Assembly: GCA_002404055.1 (NCBI GenBank)
Contig: DHIZ01000076.1
Coordinates: 1 to 16,307, forward strand
DNA: 16,307 bases
Reading direction: 5' to 3'
From: Chloroflexi bacterium UBA4733
GTDB lineage: Bacteria > Chloroflexota > UBA4733
The notes beneath the pieces were generated by a model. The model saw only the letters and a program-made list of their open reading frames with translations. It was not told the origin of the DNA and did not search any database. Positions 1-7,411 of this stretch are shown piece by piece. The stretch's first letter is position 1; each line of letters opens with the position of its first letter. The position numbers and the translations under genes are program-made.

Positions 1-357
1 GTGGCCGAGGTGCCATTTGCCAAAGTGGGCAGTGGCATAGCCGGCCTGCTGCAGCAAGCGCGGCAGCGTGGGGACCTGCGGGTCCAACCAGTCAGACATA
101 CCGCGGGCGCGGTTTTGTTCGGCCGTCGCATAGATGCTGTGGACGCCAAGCTCGCCGGGGAAGCGTCCCGTCATGAAGGAGACACGACTGGGGGAGCAGA
201 CCGGTGCGGCCACGTAAAACTGGGTGCAGCGTGTGCCATCCGCTGCCAGCCGGTCGAGGTGCGGGGTCTGCAAGTGGCTGTGGCCGAAGCAGCCGAGGTC
301 ACCCCATCCCCAATCGTCACCCAGGATGAAGATGACATTTGGTGGTCGATCGGCCAT
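1..357 (-). CDS. Sulfatase (type I, Cys-type), N-terminal part, cut by the window edge
   Basis: Reading the minus strand from an ATG at 357 gives 119 open codons that run off the left end. The protein opens with PNVIFILGDDWGWGDLG, the first strand and metal-binding Asp pair (D14, D15) of alkaline-phosphatase-fold sulfatases. C54-S-P-S-R58 is the sulfatase signature whose Cys is matured to formylglycine, the catalytic nucleophile. GKWHLG lies near residue 113. There is no signal peptide, so it is probably cytoplasmic. It would hydrolyse a sulfate ester, likely on a sugar; the substrate cannot be told from this part. A GGAG lies about 10 bases before the ATG. It starts 39 bases after the regulator's stop on the same strand, so the two are probably co-transcribed. 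The C-terminal two thirds lie outside the window. Confidence 0.93.
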   Translation of the reverse strand, partial: MADRPPNVIFILGDDWGWGDLGCFGHSHLQTPHLDRLAADGTRCTQFYVAAPVCSPSRVSFMTGRFPGELGVHSIYATAEQNRARGMSDWLDPQVPTLPRLLQQAGYATAHFGKWHLGH

Positions 358-396
358 GGTCTTCAACTCCGTCCGCTCACGCTAGACAACAAAGGG

Positions 397-1398
397 CTAC
401 GACAGGACCAGCGTGTCGTAGCGCAGCGGCTCCGACCGCCTCGAAGCCGATCGGTCGCCGCAGGAGGCGCGAATGACCAGCTCTACAGGGACGATGACCT
501 GCTTTGGACCGGACCGGTCTTTCCCATCCCGCACCATGAGCAACCGAGCCGCCTCCGCGCCCAGTTGGCGCGCGGGAATGCGCACCGTCGTCAGCGGAAT
601 CTCGGCGGTCGCGGCGAGGCGCTCGTCGCTGATACCGACGACGGCGATGTCATCGGGGATGCCGACCCCTTCGCTCAACAAGAAGCGCTCCACGGTAACG
701 GCCAGGAAATCGGTACTGCAGACAACGGCGCTGATCTGGCGCCGCTCCAGGGAGTTCAACAATGCCTCACGGTCATCGGACTCGTGAAGCGGATCCCGCC
801 CCCCAGCCGACAGCACGAACAAAGCCGGCTCAACGTGTGCGTCGTCAAGGGCGCGCTGGTAGCCGACGAGCCGTCGTTCCTGTGCTGTCTGCGGCAGGCT
901 GACCCAGCCCAGGAAGGCAATACGGCGGTGTCCGCTGCCGAGGAGATGCCGGGTGGCAAGGTAGCCGGCCTGCTCGTCATCCGCTTTGACACGGTCAGCA
1001 GCCACATCTTCGTAATCGCGATCGACGAAGACCAGGGGAACACCAAGGGTACGCAGGCTGGCCAGGGCGGACTCTAGGCCAGCCAGAATCTGCGTATTCC
1101 AATCAGAGTCGATTTGCGGCGTGACGTAGGCGAATACACGAGGCCGCTCACCCGCTTCATCGGGCCGTGCCGTGCGCAGGACAAACGTTCCGAGGCCGCG
1201 CCGCCGGACGAGCAAACCTGCGCGTGCCAGTTCGTTGAGCGCCCGGATGACGGTTATCCGGCTGACACCGTAGAGCTCGCACAACTGGGGCTCTGAGGGA
1301 AACAGGGCACCGACGGGAAACTCGCCGTCCTTGAGGCGTGCCCGCAGCACATCGCCGAGCTGGCGGTACAACGGTATCGGAAGGTCAGGATCGATCAT
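397..1398 (-). CDS. GntR/LacI-hybrid transcriptional regulator (AraR-like architecture)
   Basis: A 333-residue DNA-binding sugar sensor. Residues 7-75 are a GntR winged helix: PLYRQL opening, SEPQLCELYGVSRITVIRAL recognition helix-turn-helix, then RRRGLGTFV wing. Residues 88-320 are a LacI-type periplasmic-binding-protein-like domain, with YLATRHLLGSGHRRIAFLG, VVCSTDFLA and PDDIAVVGISD blocks. Members of this family usually repress sugar-use operons and release DNA on binding the inducer sugar. The start is ATG at 1398, because an in-frame TGA lies four codons upstream and AAGGG sits about 5 bases before it. The ATG overlaps the stop of the broken aldo/keto reductase (ATGA). It is shorter than the usual 350-370 residues: at about residues 110-116 the sequence passes straight from the first helix of the sensor domain (GLESALA) to LGVPLVFVDR. 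This skips about 35-40 residues normally found there, so ligand binding may be altered. Confidence 0.92.
   Translation of the reverse strand: MIDPDLPIPLYRQLGDVLRARLKDGEFPVGALFPSEPQLCELYGVSRITVIRALNELARAGLLVRRRGLGTFVLRTARPDEAGERPRVFAYVTPQIDSDWNTQILAGLESALASLRTLGVPLVFVDRDYEDVAADRVKADDEQAGYLATRHLLGSGHRRIAFLGWVSLPQTAQERRLVGYQRALDDAHVEPALFVLSAGGRDPLHESDDREALLNSLERRQISAVVCSTDFLAVTVERFLLSEGVGIPDDIAVVGISDERLAATAEIPLTTVRIPARQLGAEAARLLMVRDGKDRSGPKQVIVPVELVIRASCGDRSASRRSEPLRYDTLVLS
1056..1084. repeat. Inverted repeat inside the regulator gene at its apparent deletion junction
   Basis: GGCTGGCC (1056-1063) and GGCCAGCC (1077-1084) are perfect 8-base inverted arms around a 13-base loop. They fall on codons 105-114 of the regulator, exactly where the sensor domain seems to have lost a segment. 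This could be a chance hairpin in GC-rich coding DNA or the scar of a palindrome-assisted deletion. Confidence 0.5.
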
Positions 1399-1899
1399 GC
1401 AAGCCCTTCAATCACAGGGCAACCCGTTCCCGTACGGTGCGGAGCGCACGTGGACCTCCTATCGACCTTCAACTCGTCCAGCAACTCCTGCACTGGGCCG
1501 TGGAACGCTTCGTCAGTCCACCAGTCGTACTGGCGGGGACGGTCGGGCTCGTGGATGAAGAGAATATCGATGTGGTCCACGGCGAGCAGGCGGAGGCTCT
1601 CCTCGAACGACCAGCGCAACGTCTGCTTGTCCTTGGCATCGAACGGCTGAGGACGTCCGCCCAGCTTCGTGGCCAGGTAAAAGCAAGTGGGGGAGTCGGC
1701 CAGGGCGTAGCCCAGCACCGCCTCGCTGTCCGCGTAGCTGGGTGCCGTATCGACATCGTTGACGCCGAGCTCAAGAGCGTGTCGGACAGCACGCCGTGCC
1801 TCTTCCCAGTCATTGCCGCCGACCCGCGAGACGAAAGGGCCTCCAAATACCTAACACGCTGACCTGCAGCCCGGTACGACCGAGCATTCGCTGCTCCAT
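1395..1899 (-). pseudogene. Aldo/keto reductase, frameshifted near the start and truncated at the 3' end
   Basis: A GGAGG (spacing about 9) precedes an ATG at 1899 that reads MEQRMLGRTGLQVSVLGI, the usual aldo/keto-reductase opening. One extra base at about 1845-1848 shifts the frame. In the new frame the protein continues GGPFVSRVGGNDWEEA, then VDTAPSY (catalytic Asp and Tyr), LATKLGG (catalytic Lys) and ILFIHEPD (catalytic His). After VQELLDELK (about 1467) homology stops and 22 unrelated residues lead to a TGA at 1395 that overlaps the regulator's ATG. An intact enzyme would have about 310 residues; the C-terminal half, including the NADPH-binding region, is gone. Relatives beside sugar genes include L-fucose and galactose dehydrogenases, which fits the fucosidase here, but substrate specificity is inference. 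It almost certainly makes no active enzyme. Confidence 0.85.
1437..1449. promoter_or_regulatory. Short inverted repeat upstream of the regulator, possible operator
   Basis: GTGCG-GAG-CGCAC is a perfect 5+3+5 inverted repeat about 40 bases upstream of the regulator's ATG. It lies between the aldo/keto reductase homology and the regulator. It could be an autoregulatory site, but the arms are short and GC-rich, so chance is a real alternative. Confidence 0.2.
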
Positions 1900-1970
1900 C
1901 AGACGTGTCCTCCGAAATCAGGTCGAATAAGTAGAACTGGTCAGGGCCTCGCCCGGCCGTTCCACGCAGC

Positions 1971-1999
1971 TTGACACCGATTTGGCGTCATGATAAGGT
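1971..1999 (+). promoter_or_regulatory. Probable promoter for SBP-A and the esterase
   Basis: A perfect -35 TTGACA (1971-1976) is followed after 17 bases by TAAGGT (1994-1999), a weak -10. TATAAC at 2016-2021 is a better -10 by sequence but has no matching -35. The first nine bases, TTGACACCG, are identical at the promoter at 7231. AAGGTACCA (1995-2003) overlaps the -10 and recurs at 9114-9122. Confidence 0.45.
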
Positions 2000-2082
2000 A
2001 CCAGCCGCAAGACAATATAACAAGATGCTGTTCTGACTTCGGGTGCCGGACGAACGGGTACGCATCGATTGGAGGGATGGCG

Positions 2083-3583
2083 ATGCCGGCTGTTGCAACG
2101 CGGCGGACCATGCTGGTGGCGCTCGTCGCTGGGCTAGGGATGCTGGGCCTCACCGGTTGCGGGCAGGTGACGCCGACCGCTGCTGGCGCTACGACTCCCG
2201 TGGCACCGACACCTACTACTGTGGCCGCGCGGTCACTGGCCGGTAGTCAGACTTCTGCTCCCGCCGGTACCGCTTCCAACCAAGCGGCGTCACCGCCAGG
2301 CGGACGAACGGCTACAGCTCCGGCCAGCAACGCCGCAAAGGGATCCACCACCGTGCATATCCTGTCCTGGGCCGCTGCCGATGCGCCAACCAGGGCAAAC
2401 TGGGAGAGTTATGCGAAGAGTCAGCCGGGTATCAAGATTGATGCGACCGCCCTTCCCGCGATGAGCGGCATTACCGCCGACGACAAGTTCCTGGTGACCG
2501 TTTCCGCCGGCGCTCCGCCTGACCTGTACTGGACGGGCAGTGCCAGCGTGCCGGACTGGGCCATCAAAGACATCCTGACGCCACTGGACAGTCATATCGC
2601 CAGTTCCACGATGATCCGACGCGACAGCTTTATGCGGCGGGCCCTGGAGGAGGGGAGTTGGCGAGGGAAGACCTACGGCCTTTACTGGAGTGCCGACGCG
2701 CGCCGGCTCTAGTTGGAACAAGGACCTGTTTGCGGCGGCGGGGCTGGATCCTGAGCAACCGCCCCAGACCTGGGATGCCTTCCTCGCGGCGATGCAGAAG
2801 CTGACGAAAACCAACCCGGACGGCAGCATCCAACAGCTCGGCTACCACCCGCTCTATGACAGCGTCGGCGCCAGCTTCTGGGAGGCCTGGTTCTGGGAGC
2901 TCGGCGGCAGCTTCCTCAGCGCGGACAGCACGAAAGTGACGGTCGCCAATGCGGCTGGCTATGGTGCGCTGGACTGGCTGGTGAAACAGGCCGAAGCGCA
3001 GGGTGGTTGGGCGCAGATCACGAGCTACTTCACGGCCGCCAGTAAAAGCGCCGCCAGCACGAGCTTCCTCGGCTGGGGCTTCGGCCTGCAAAATGTGGCG
3101 ATGGAGATCGAAGTTGGAAACGTGGTCACGAACCTCAAGGCGCACTGGCCGGATATCCACTACGGCGCTGCCAACGTTCCGGCCGCGGCTGATGGAACAC
3201 GGGCGAGCGTGCGCGGCGGCTATTCCTGGGTCGCGCCCACCAGAGCGGCGCAGCCAGACGCAGCCTGGAGCTTTCTGGAATGGGTGTTCGGCATCGGTCC
3301 GATGACCACATTTTGCAATGCCCGCGACAGTATCCCGACCACGCTCGAGGCCCAACAGAGCGCGAAATGGTTACCTGGCGATCCAGCTGGGCGGAAGCTG
3401 TCTGCGGACGTCGTGGCCTACAGCCAGCGCGTCCCCTGCATCGCCCCGGGGACGAACCAGTTGCACACAGCATCCAATGCTATCCCCGGACCCGTCCTGG
3501 AAGGGAAGATGACGCCTCAGGTAGCGCTGACAACGGCCCAAACCCAGATGCAGGCTATCCTCACCCAGGCGCTCAAGGGGTAG
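2083..3583 (+). pseudogene. SBP-A: sugar-binding lipoprotein of an ABC transporter (family 1), one-base frameshift
   Basis: A family-1 extracellular solute-binding protein of about 499 residues once one base is skipped. GGAGGG (2071-2076) lies 6 bases before the ATG at 2083, which is why that start is preferred to the ATG at 2077. The N-terminus has a twin Arg (R7R8), a hydrophobic stretch and lipobox LTGC (C26). A Ser/Thr/Pro/Ala linker follows to about residue 87, then the first lobe begins at VHILSWAA. The frame ends at TAG (2710-2712) just after YGLYWSADARRL and resumes one base on as SWNKDLFAAAGLDPEQPP, the usual NKDLF-AAGL hinge block. The second half runs open to TAG at 3583. It may be a mutation, an assembly error or a +1 recoding site. 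The protein would bind a sugar at the membrane surface; no permease is nearby. The esterase follows with 1 base between stop and start. Confidence 0.85.
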
Positions 3584-3584
3584 C

Positions 3585-4709
3585 ATGGGCGAATTGTTGG
3601 TGGCGCCCAGTACCTGGGGCCTGAACCGGCTGTTCAGCGTTCCACCGTCCGCGTCGCAGTCCCCCACGAACGGCGTCCAGGCCATCTTCTACGCTGGCGA
3701 ACCCTACCAGGGGCACGCCACGTGCGTCTTCGCCTACCTGGGCAGACCTGAGGCAGCGCCGCCCTGGCCCGGCATGGTGCTGGTGCATGGCGGTGGCGGC
3801 ACCGCCTTTGCGGAGTGGGTGCGCCTGTGGACGGCACGGGGCTACGCCGCCATCGCCATGGACCTGGCGGGCTGCGGCCCGGAGCGCCAGCCGCTGCCCG
3901 ATGGCGGCCCTGGCCAGGACAACGCCACCAAGCTGCTCGATCCGACGGTGTGCTGGCAAGACCACTGGATGTACCACAGCGTGGCCAGCATCCTGCGCGC
4001 CCACAGCCTCCTGGCGGCTGTCGCTGGTGTCGATAGTAGGCGCATTGGCCTGACCGGCATCAGTTGGGGCGCTATCCTGACCTTCATTGTTGTCGGGGTG
4101 GACCCACGCTTCGTCTGCGCCGTCCCCGTCTACGGGCGGGCCTTTCTGGATGAGGGCGGCGCCATGCAGCGGGCCTTCGCGGCCCTCGACCCGGCCACGC
4201 GCCGCCACTGGCGAGCGTACTGCGACCCTGCCGTGCACCTGGGTGCAGCAACGCTGCCCATGCTGTTCATCGCCAGCACCAACGACATTCATTCGCCGCT
4301 CGACGCCTACCAGCGCACCTACCGCCTTGCCCGTGGTGAGCGGACGCTCAGCATCCGCCGCGCGATGAAGCACGGCCACCCGGCCGGCTGGGCGCCGCCG
4401 GAGATCGCCCTGTTCACCGATCACTGGCTGCGCGGCGCTCCAGCGCTGCCGTCCATCAGCGAGATCAGCGTGACAGGCAAGACGGTCAGCGCTCGCATCC
4501 AGGCCGCGCGGCCATTAGCAAGCGCTACACTGCTCTTCACCACGGACCACACTACCTGGCCGGAACGCCAGTGGCAGGAAGCGCCGGCGACCCTCGACGC
4601 CGACCAGATCAGGGCGACCCTGCCTGCCGGCGTCAGCGCCTACTTCCTGGCCGTCGCCGACGCAGCAGGCGCGCACGTGACCACTCCACACGTCTCCAGC
4701 GGGGATTGA
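3585..4709 (+). CDS. Alpha/beta-hydrolase, acetyl-esterase or dienelactone-hydrolase-like
   Basis: A 374-residue serine hydrolase with no signal peptide, so probably cytoplasmic. The oxyanion-hole motif VHGGGG is at 67-72. G158-I-S160-W-G162 is the nucleophile elbow with the catalytic Ser. D234 in STNDIHSPLD is the likely catalytic Asp, and H263 or H265 in KHGHPAGW the likely His. The catalytic domain spans about 30-285. The last 80 residues form a beta-rich tail (ISEISVTGKT to TPHVSSGD) like the small sandwich found on some acetylxylan-esterase-like and PhoPQ-regulated hydrolases. AAGGGG lies 4 bases before the ATG, inside the end of SBP-A, so translation is probably coupled. In a glycan locus it may remove acetyl or other acyl groups from imported oligosaccharides. 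That role is inferred from context; peptidase or lactonase activity is also possible in this fold. Confidence 0.85.
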   Translation: MGELLVAPSTWGLNRLFSVPPSASQSPTNGVQAIFYAGEPYQGHATCVFAYLGRPEAAPPWPGMVLVHGGGGTAFAEWVRLWTARGYAAIAMDLAGCGPERQPLPDGGPGQDNATKLLDPTVCWQDHWMYHSVASILRAHSLLAAVAGVDSRRIGLTGISWGAILTFIVVGVDPRFVCAVPVYGRAFLDEGGAMQRAFAALDPATRRHWRAYCDPAVHLGAATLPMLFIASTNDIHSPLDAYQRTYRLARGERTLSIRRAMKHGHPAGWAPPEIALFTDHWLRGAPALPSISEISVTGKTVSARIQAARPLASATLLFTTDHTTWPERQWQEAPATLDADQIRATLPAGVSAYFLAVADAAGAHVTTPHVSSGD

Positions 4710-4731
4710 CCTCCCGGCCTACTCCCTGTAG

Positions 4732-4750
4732 AGTTGCCGGTACCGGGCAA
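4732..4750. terminator. Hairpin between convergent genes, possible bidirectional terminator
   Basis: In the 53-base gap between the stops of the esterase (+) and SBP-C (-), TTGCC and GGCAA form 5-base inverted arms around a GGTACC-containing loop. There is no T-tract on either side, so this is a weak call based on position more than sequence. Confidence 0.25.
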
Positions 4751-4762
4751 GGATGGCGTTAC

Positions 4763-5641
4763 TCAGCCTGGGGCGAGCGCCTGGTAGGCGACGGCGGTGT
4801 AATCCTTCGTCGGGTCCCAGTTCGGGAACTTCCAGTCGTCGCGGGAGACTTTCGCGCCTTTCCCCTGCGCCGCCTTCATGGCACGGTCTAATTCTGCTTC
4901 CGCGCGGTCTTGCAGATCCTGCACGGCCTGTTTGGCGTTGGCGAGTTGGCCCGTGTAGATGCCCTGGATGGTTTGCCCGAAGGCGGGCTGCAAGGCATGT
5001 TGTTCCAGGAGCACTTTCGCCACGTCTGGATTTGGCAAGGTCGGGTCGGGTGCCCGACGCATTTGCTGGGCGAAGAGGTCAAAGATACGGAGGGAGCGCG
5101 GGTCCTAGACGTGCGCATTGACGGCAGGATAAATGGACGCCTGCGGGGCGCCGGAGAGCGTCTGAAAGGCCAACTGGCCAACGGCGCTGCCCAGGTAGGC
5201 GAACATGTCGCCAGCGACCGCTTTGTTCGGGCTTTTGGCGTAGACCCAGAAGGTGCCGCTCGGACACTGGGCGCCGTAGTCATAGATCGTGATGCCGTCC
5301 GCGCTGGCGAGCGCCGGGGCAGCAGGCGTGGGTATGGCGGCTGATGCAGCGCTCGCTGGGGGCGCCACCCCGGCGGTTCCCGACTATCGCACGCTGGTTG
5401 TCGGCACGACTGGCGAAGCGGCGCTGCTCGCGCTGCCGACGACGGACGCGCTCCGCCCAACACCTGGAGCGGACGTCCCTGCCACAGTGGCGACTGCGGG
5501 CGTCTGTGAACTCGACAATGCTGTCGTCGTGCCGGTGGTGCAGGCCGCCAGCAAGGCAGTGGCGCCCAGCAATCCCGTCACGGTCACTAACTCGCGCCGC
5601 GAAACTTCGGCTCCGCCGGCGCTTGCTGTCGCTTTCTGCAT
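4763..5641 (-). pseudogene. SBP-C: remnant sugar-binding lipoprotein, first lobe missing, two in-frame amber stops
   Basis: One minus-strand frame of 293 codons with TAG at codon 86 (5386-5384) and codon 179 (5107-5105). GGAAAGGG lies just upstream of the ATG at 5641, 18 bases after SBP-B's stop. The N-terminus is a Tat-type lipoprotein signal (SRREL, lipobox LAAC, C34) and a Ser/Thr/Ala/Pro linker. It then jumps directly to a second-lobe block, ITIYDYGAQCPSGTFWVYAK, SPNKAVAGDMFAYLGS and DPRSLRIFDLFAQQ, ending in a Lys/Ala-rich helix and WDPTKDYTAVAYQALAPG. Intact relatives have 430-480 residues, so roughly 150-200 residues of the ligand-binding first lobe are gone. Both TAGs could come from CAG by one C-to-T change. 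The C-terminus does not match SBP-B, D or F closely, so it belongs to another subfamily. It is almost surely non-functional unless amber is read through. Confidence 0.8.
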
Positions 5642-5659
5642 GGCGCCCTTTCCTATCAG

Positions 5660-7069
5660 TTACTGCAGTACGGCATTGATCGCGGCGGCGAGGGCACGAG
5701 CGACGTCGGATGGGCTCTGCGTGCCCTGCTGGAGGAACGCCGTCTCCTTCGTCCAGGCATCCCCTATTTGCGGCCACGTCGGCGAATAGGGGAGGTCACG
5801 CGACTTGGCTACCAGCGGTTGCAGATACTTCAGGTTCTTCCGACGCGGACTCTGCTCCATCCACTGCAACCACTGCTGGTAGACGCTCCGGCGTGCCGGC
5901 AGCGCCTGGTGCTGTTCGTTGATCTCTTCCGCCCCCGAGGTCATGAACTGGACAAACTGCCAGGCCGTGGCCGCGCCCTTGGAGGTCTTCGACATGCCAA
6001 TATTGTTGTAGTTGCCGTTGACGACTTCGCCGGCCGGGCCAACCGGCAGGGGCACGATATCCCAGTTGAACTTCACACCGGCCAGATTCTGGCCGACGGT
6101 GTGCGCCCACGACCAACCGAGGCAGATCTGCCCGCTGTTGAAGCCGTTTGGCAGCGCCTTTAACTCGGTGCTGGTGGGCGAGACGGCGTCTTTGTGCAGT
6201 AGGTCGTCGAGGAACTGCAGGCCGGCGATGCTGCTGGAGTTGTCGATGACGCTCTTCGTGCCGGCAGCGTTCAAAAGGTCGCCACCGGCTTCCCAAACGA
6301 AGCTCATCGCCTGCTGGATGGCAAAAGAAACCAGGAAGCCGAATTGGGCGCCGCCAGAACTCGGTCGTCGCGTGCCCTGCCGAGCGACGACCGTGAAGTC
6401 GTTCCAGGTCCATTTTCCGGCGTCGTACATCTCGGCCGGCGTCTGGCTGACGCCGGCATTCTGCAAGGCATCGGCGTTGTAGAGCAGCACGGCAGTGGAG
6501 AGCGGGCTAATGAGCAGACCGTACTGCTTGCCCTGCCACTGGCCCACCTTCAATGCCTGCGGCAAGAAATCGGTGGGTTGTACGGTGGCCGCATCGCGGG
6601 CGATCAAGGGTCCCAGGTCGACCAGCACGCCTTTCTGGCCAAAGAGCGGCAGAATGCCAAAAGGGTCCGGCAGGCCCATAACGTCGGGCGCCACGTCACC
6701 GGCAATCATGGTCAGCAACTTTGCCGTGTAGGGCGGTCCGTTGGGAATAACCAACGCCTCGACCTTGGTGTTCGGCTGTACCTGTTCGAAGCGGGCAATC
6801 GGATCGTCAACGCTGATCTTGATGCGGGAGGGAGTAACCTGCCAGCGGGCGAAGGTAATCGTCGTGGACTGGGCGCTCACGGCAGCACTCGCGCTCGTCG
6901 TTTGCGTCGGCGAGGTCGTACCAGACGCCGTCGCTGCCGGAACAACAGTCGCGACCGCTCTGCTGCTACCGCTACAGGCAGCCAGCGAGGCGGCAGCGAG
7001 GGTCAGACCAACAGCGCTCAGGATCCGGCGCCTGCTCGTTCGCCGGCTTGTTCCGTCCTGATCGTCCAA
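5660..7069 (-). CDS. SBP-B: sugar-binding lipoprotein of an ABC transporter (family 1)
   Basis: An intact 469-residue solute-binding protein. The start is TTG at 7069: GAGGAG lies 5 bases upstream, and no ATG lies between it and the signal peptide. SRRRILSAVGLTLAAASLAAC is a Tat-type signal with lipobox LAAC (C32). A Thr/Ser/Ala linker runs to about residue 70. Lobe 1 begins ITFARWQVTPSR. MIAGDVAPDVMGL, GQWQGKQYGLLI, AVLLYNADAL-NAGV and KWTWNDF are the standard family-1 blocks. NYNNIGMSKTSKGAATAW and the closing PQIGDAWTKE segment belong to lobe 2. It is clearly paralogous to SBP-D and SBP-F. It should bind an oligosaccharide at the outer face of the membrane and hand it to a permease pair not encoded here. 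It is the first gene of an operon with SBP-C. Confidence 0.95.
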   Translation of the reverse strand: MDDQDGTSRRTSRRRILSAVGLTLAAASLAACSGSSRAVATVVPAATASGTTSPTQTTSASAAVSAQSTTITFARWQVTPSRIKISVDDPIARFEQVQPNTKVEALVIPNGPPYTAKLLTMIAGDVAPDVMGLPDPFGILPLFGQKGVLVDLGPLIARDAATVQPTDFLPQALKVGQWQGKQYGLLISPLSTAVLLYNADALQNAGVSQTPAEMYDAGKWTWNDFTVVARQGTRRPSSGGAQFGFLVSFAIQQAMSFVWEAGGDLLNAAGTKSVIDNSSSIAGLQFLDDLLHKDAVSPTSTELKALPNGFNSGQICLGWSWAHTVGQNLAGVKFNWDIVPLPVGPAGEVVNGNYNNIGMSKTSKGAATAWQFVQFMTSGAEEINEQHQALPARRSVYQQWLQWMEQSPRRKNLKYLQPLVAKSRDLPYSPTWPQIGDAWTKETAFLQQGTQSPSDVARALAAAINAVLQ

Positions 7070-7143
7070 GGGAGCTCCTCTGCGACAACAGCAGCAGACC
7101 CAGCGACTGGCGCCTGGAGGGACTTCAGCCTGCTATCGGGTTG

Positions 7144-7172
7144 AGCCTACCCGCAGGCCGGTGACTCGTCAA
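7144..7172 (-). promoter_or_regulatory. Probable promoter for SBP-B
   Basis: On the minus strand TTGACG (7172-7167) is followed after 17 bases by TAGGCT (7149-7144). The -35 differs from consensus by one base; the -10 is weak. Transcription would start near 7137 and give an untranslated leader of about 70 bases. Confidence 0.45.
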
Positions 7173-7182
7173 TGGAAAGCAC

Positions 7183-7201
7183 AATGGGTATCGGGCCCAT
7201 T
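7183..7201. promoter_or_regulatory. Inverted repeat in the divergent promoter region, candidate operator
   Basis: AATGGG (7183-7188) and CCCATT (7196-7201) are perfect 6-base arms around 7 bases. The site lies just upstream of the minus-strand promoter at 7144-7172 and 30 bases from the plus-strand promoter at 7231. A dimeric regulator here could control both sides. A tandem GAATATCT repeat follows at 7207-7222. Confidence 0.35.
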
Positions 7202-7206
7202 CTTCC

Positions 7207-7222
7207 GAATATCTGAATATCT
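7207..7222 (+). repeat. Tandem octamer repeat in the intergenic region
   Basis: GAATATCT occurs twice with no spacing, just upstream of the -35 at 7231. It is A/T-rich in a GC-rich setting. It could help promoter opening or serve as a binding site; function is unknown. Confidence 0.4.
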
Positions 7223-7230
7223 CCGCCGCA

Positions 7231-7259
7231 TTGACACCGGCTTCGAGCACTCGTACACT
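7231..7259 (+). promoter_or_regulatory. Probable sigma70-type promoter for SBP-D
   Basis: A perfect -35 TTGACA (7231-7236), a 17-base spacer and -10 TACACT (7254-7259, four of six consensus bases) give a good housekeeping promoter. The predicted start, near 7266, falls inside the inverted repeat at 7265-7280. Confidence 0.6.
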
Positions 7260-7264
7260 CGCTC

Positions 7265-7280
7265 TATTGCCGTGACAATA
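7265..7280. promoter_or_regulatory. Inverted repeat at the predicted transcription start, candidate operator
   Basis: TATTG-CCGTGA-CAATA is a perfect 5+6+5 inverted repeat placed 5 bases after the -10 of the promoter at 7231. That is a typical place for a repressor of the LacI or GntR type to block transcription. Confidence 0.45.
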
Positions 7281-7302
7281 CAGGTTTCGATAGGCGAAAG
7301 CG

Positions 7303-7377
7303 ATGACGGCCCCGATCAGGCCCGATAGTCCGCTGCCACTTTATCATCAGCTTCCAGTACACCTCCGGGCACGCCTC
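7303..7377 (+). pseudogene. Remnant of a GntR-family regulator, first 25 codons only
   Basis: An ATG at 7303 reads MTAPIRPDSPLPLYHQL followed by PVHLRARL. This matches the start of GntR regulators, including the intact one in this window (MIDPDLPIPLYRQL then GDVLRARL). After Leu-25 the frame stays open to 7554, but the residues (PRRYTSAQEQTRG and on) bear no resemblance to the helix-turn-helix that should follow. The simplest reading is a regulator gene once upstream of SBP-D, deleted from about codon 26 to within the start of SBP-D. The remnant now lies between SBP-D's promoter and its coding region. Confidence 0.55.
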
Positions 7378-7411
7378 CCACGGCGGTACACGTCCGCTCA
7401 AGAACAAACAC

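Noticed and set aside
1..1077. Long open frame on the plus strand, 358 codons
   Set aside because: It is antisense to the sulfatase fragment and the regulator, both with clear family motifs. Its product is Arg/Gln/Gly-rich with no recognisable domain, as expected of the opposite strand of GC-rich genes.
2630..3355. Minus-strand open frame opposite SBP-A
   Set aside because: SBP-A's second half on the plus strand has standard family blocks; the minus frame has none.
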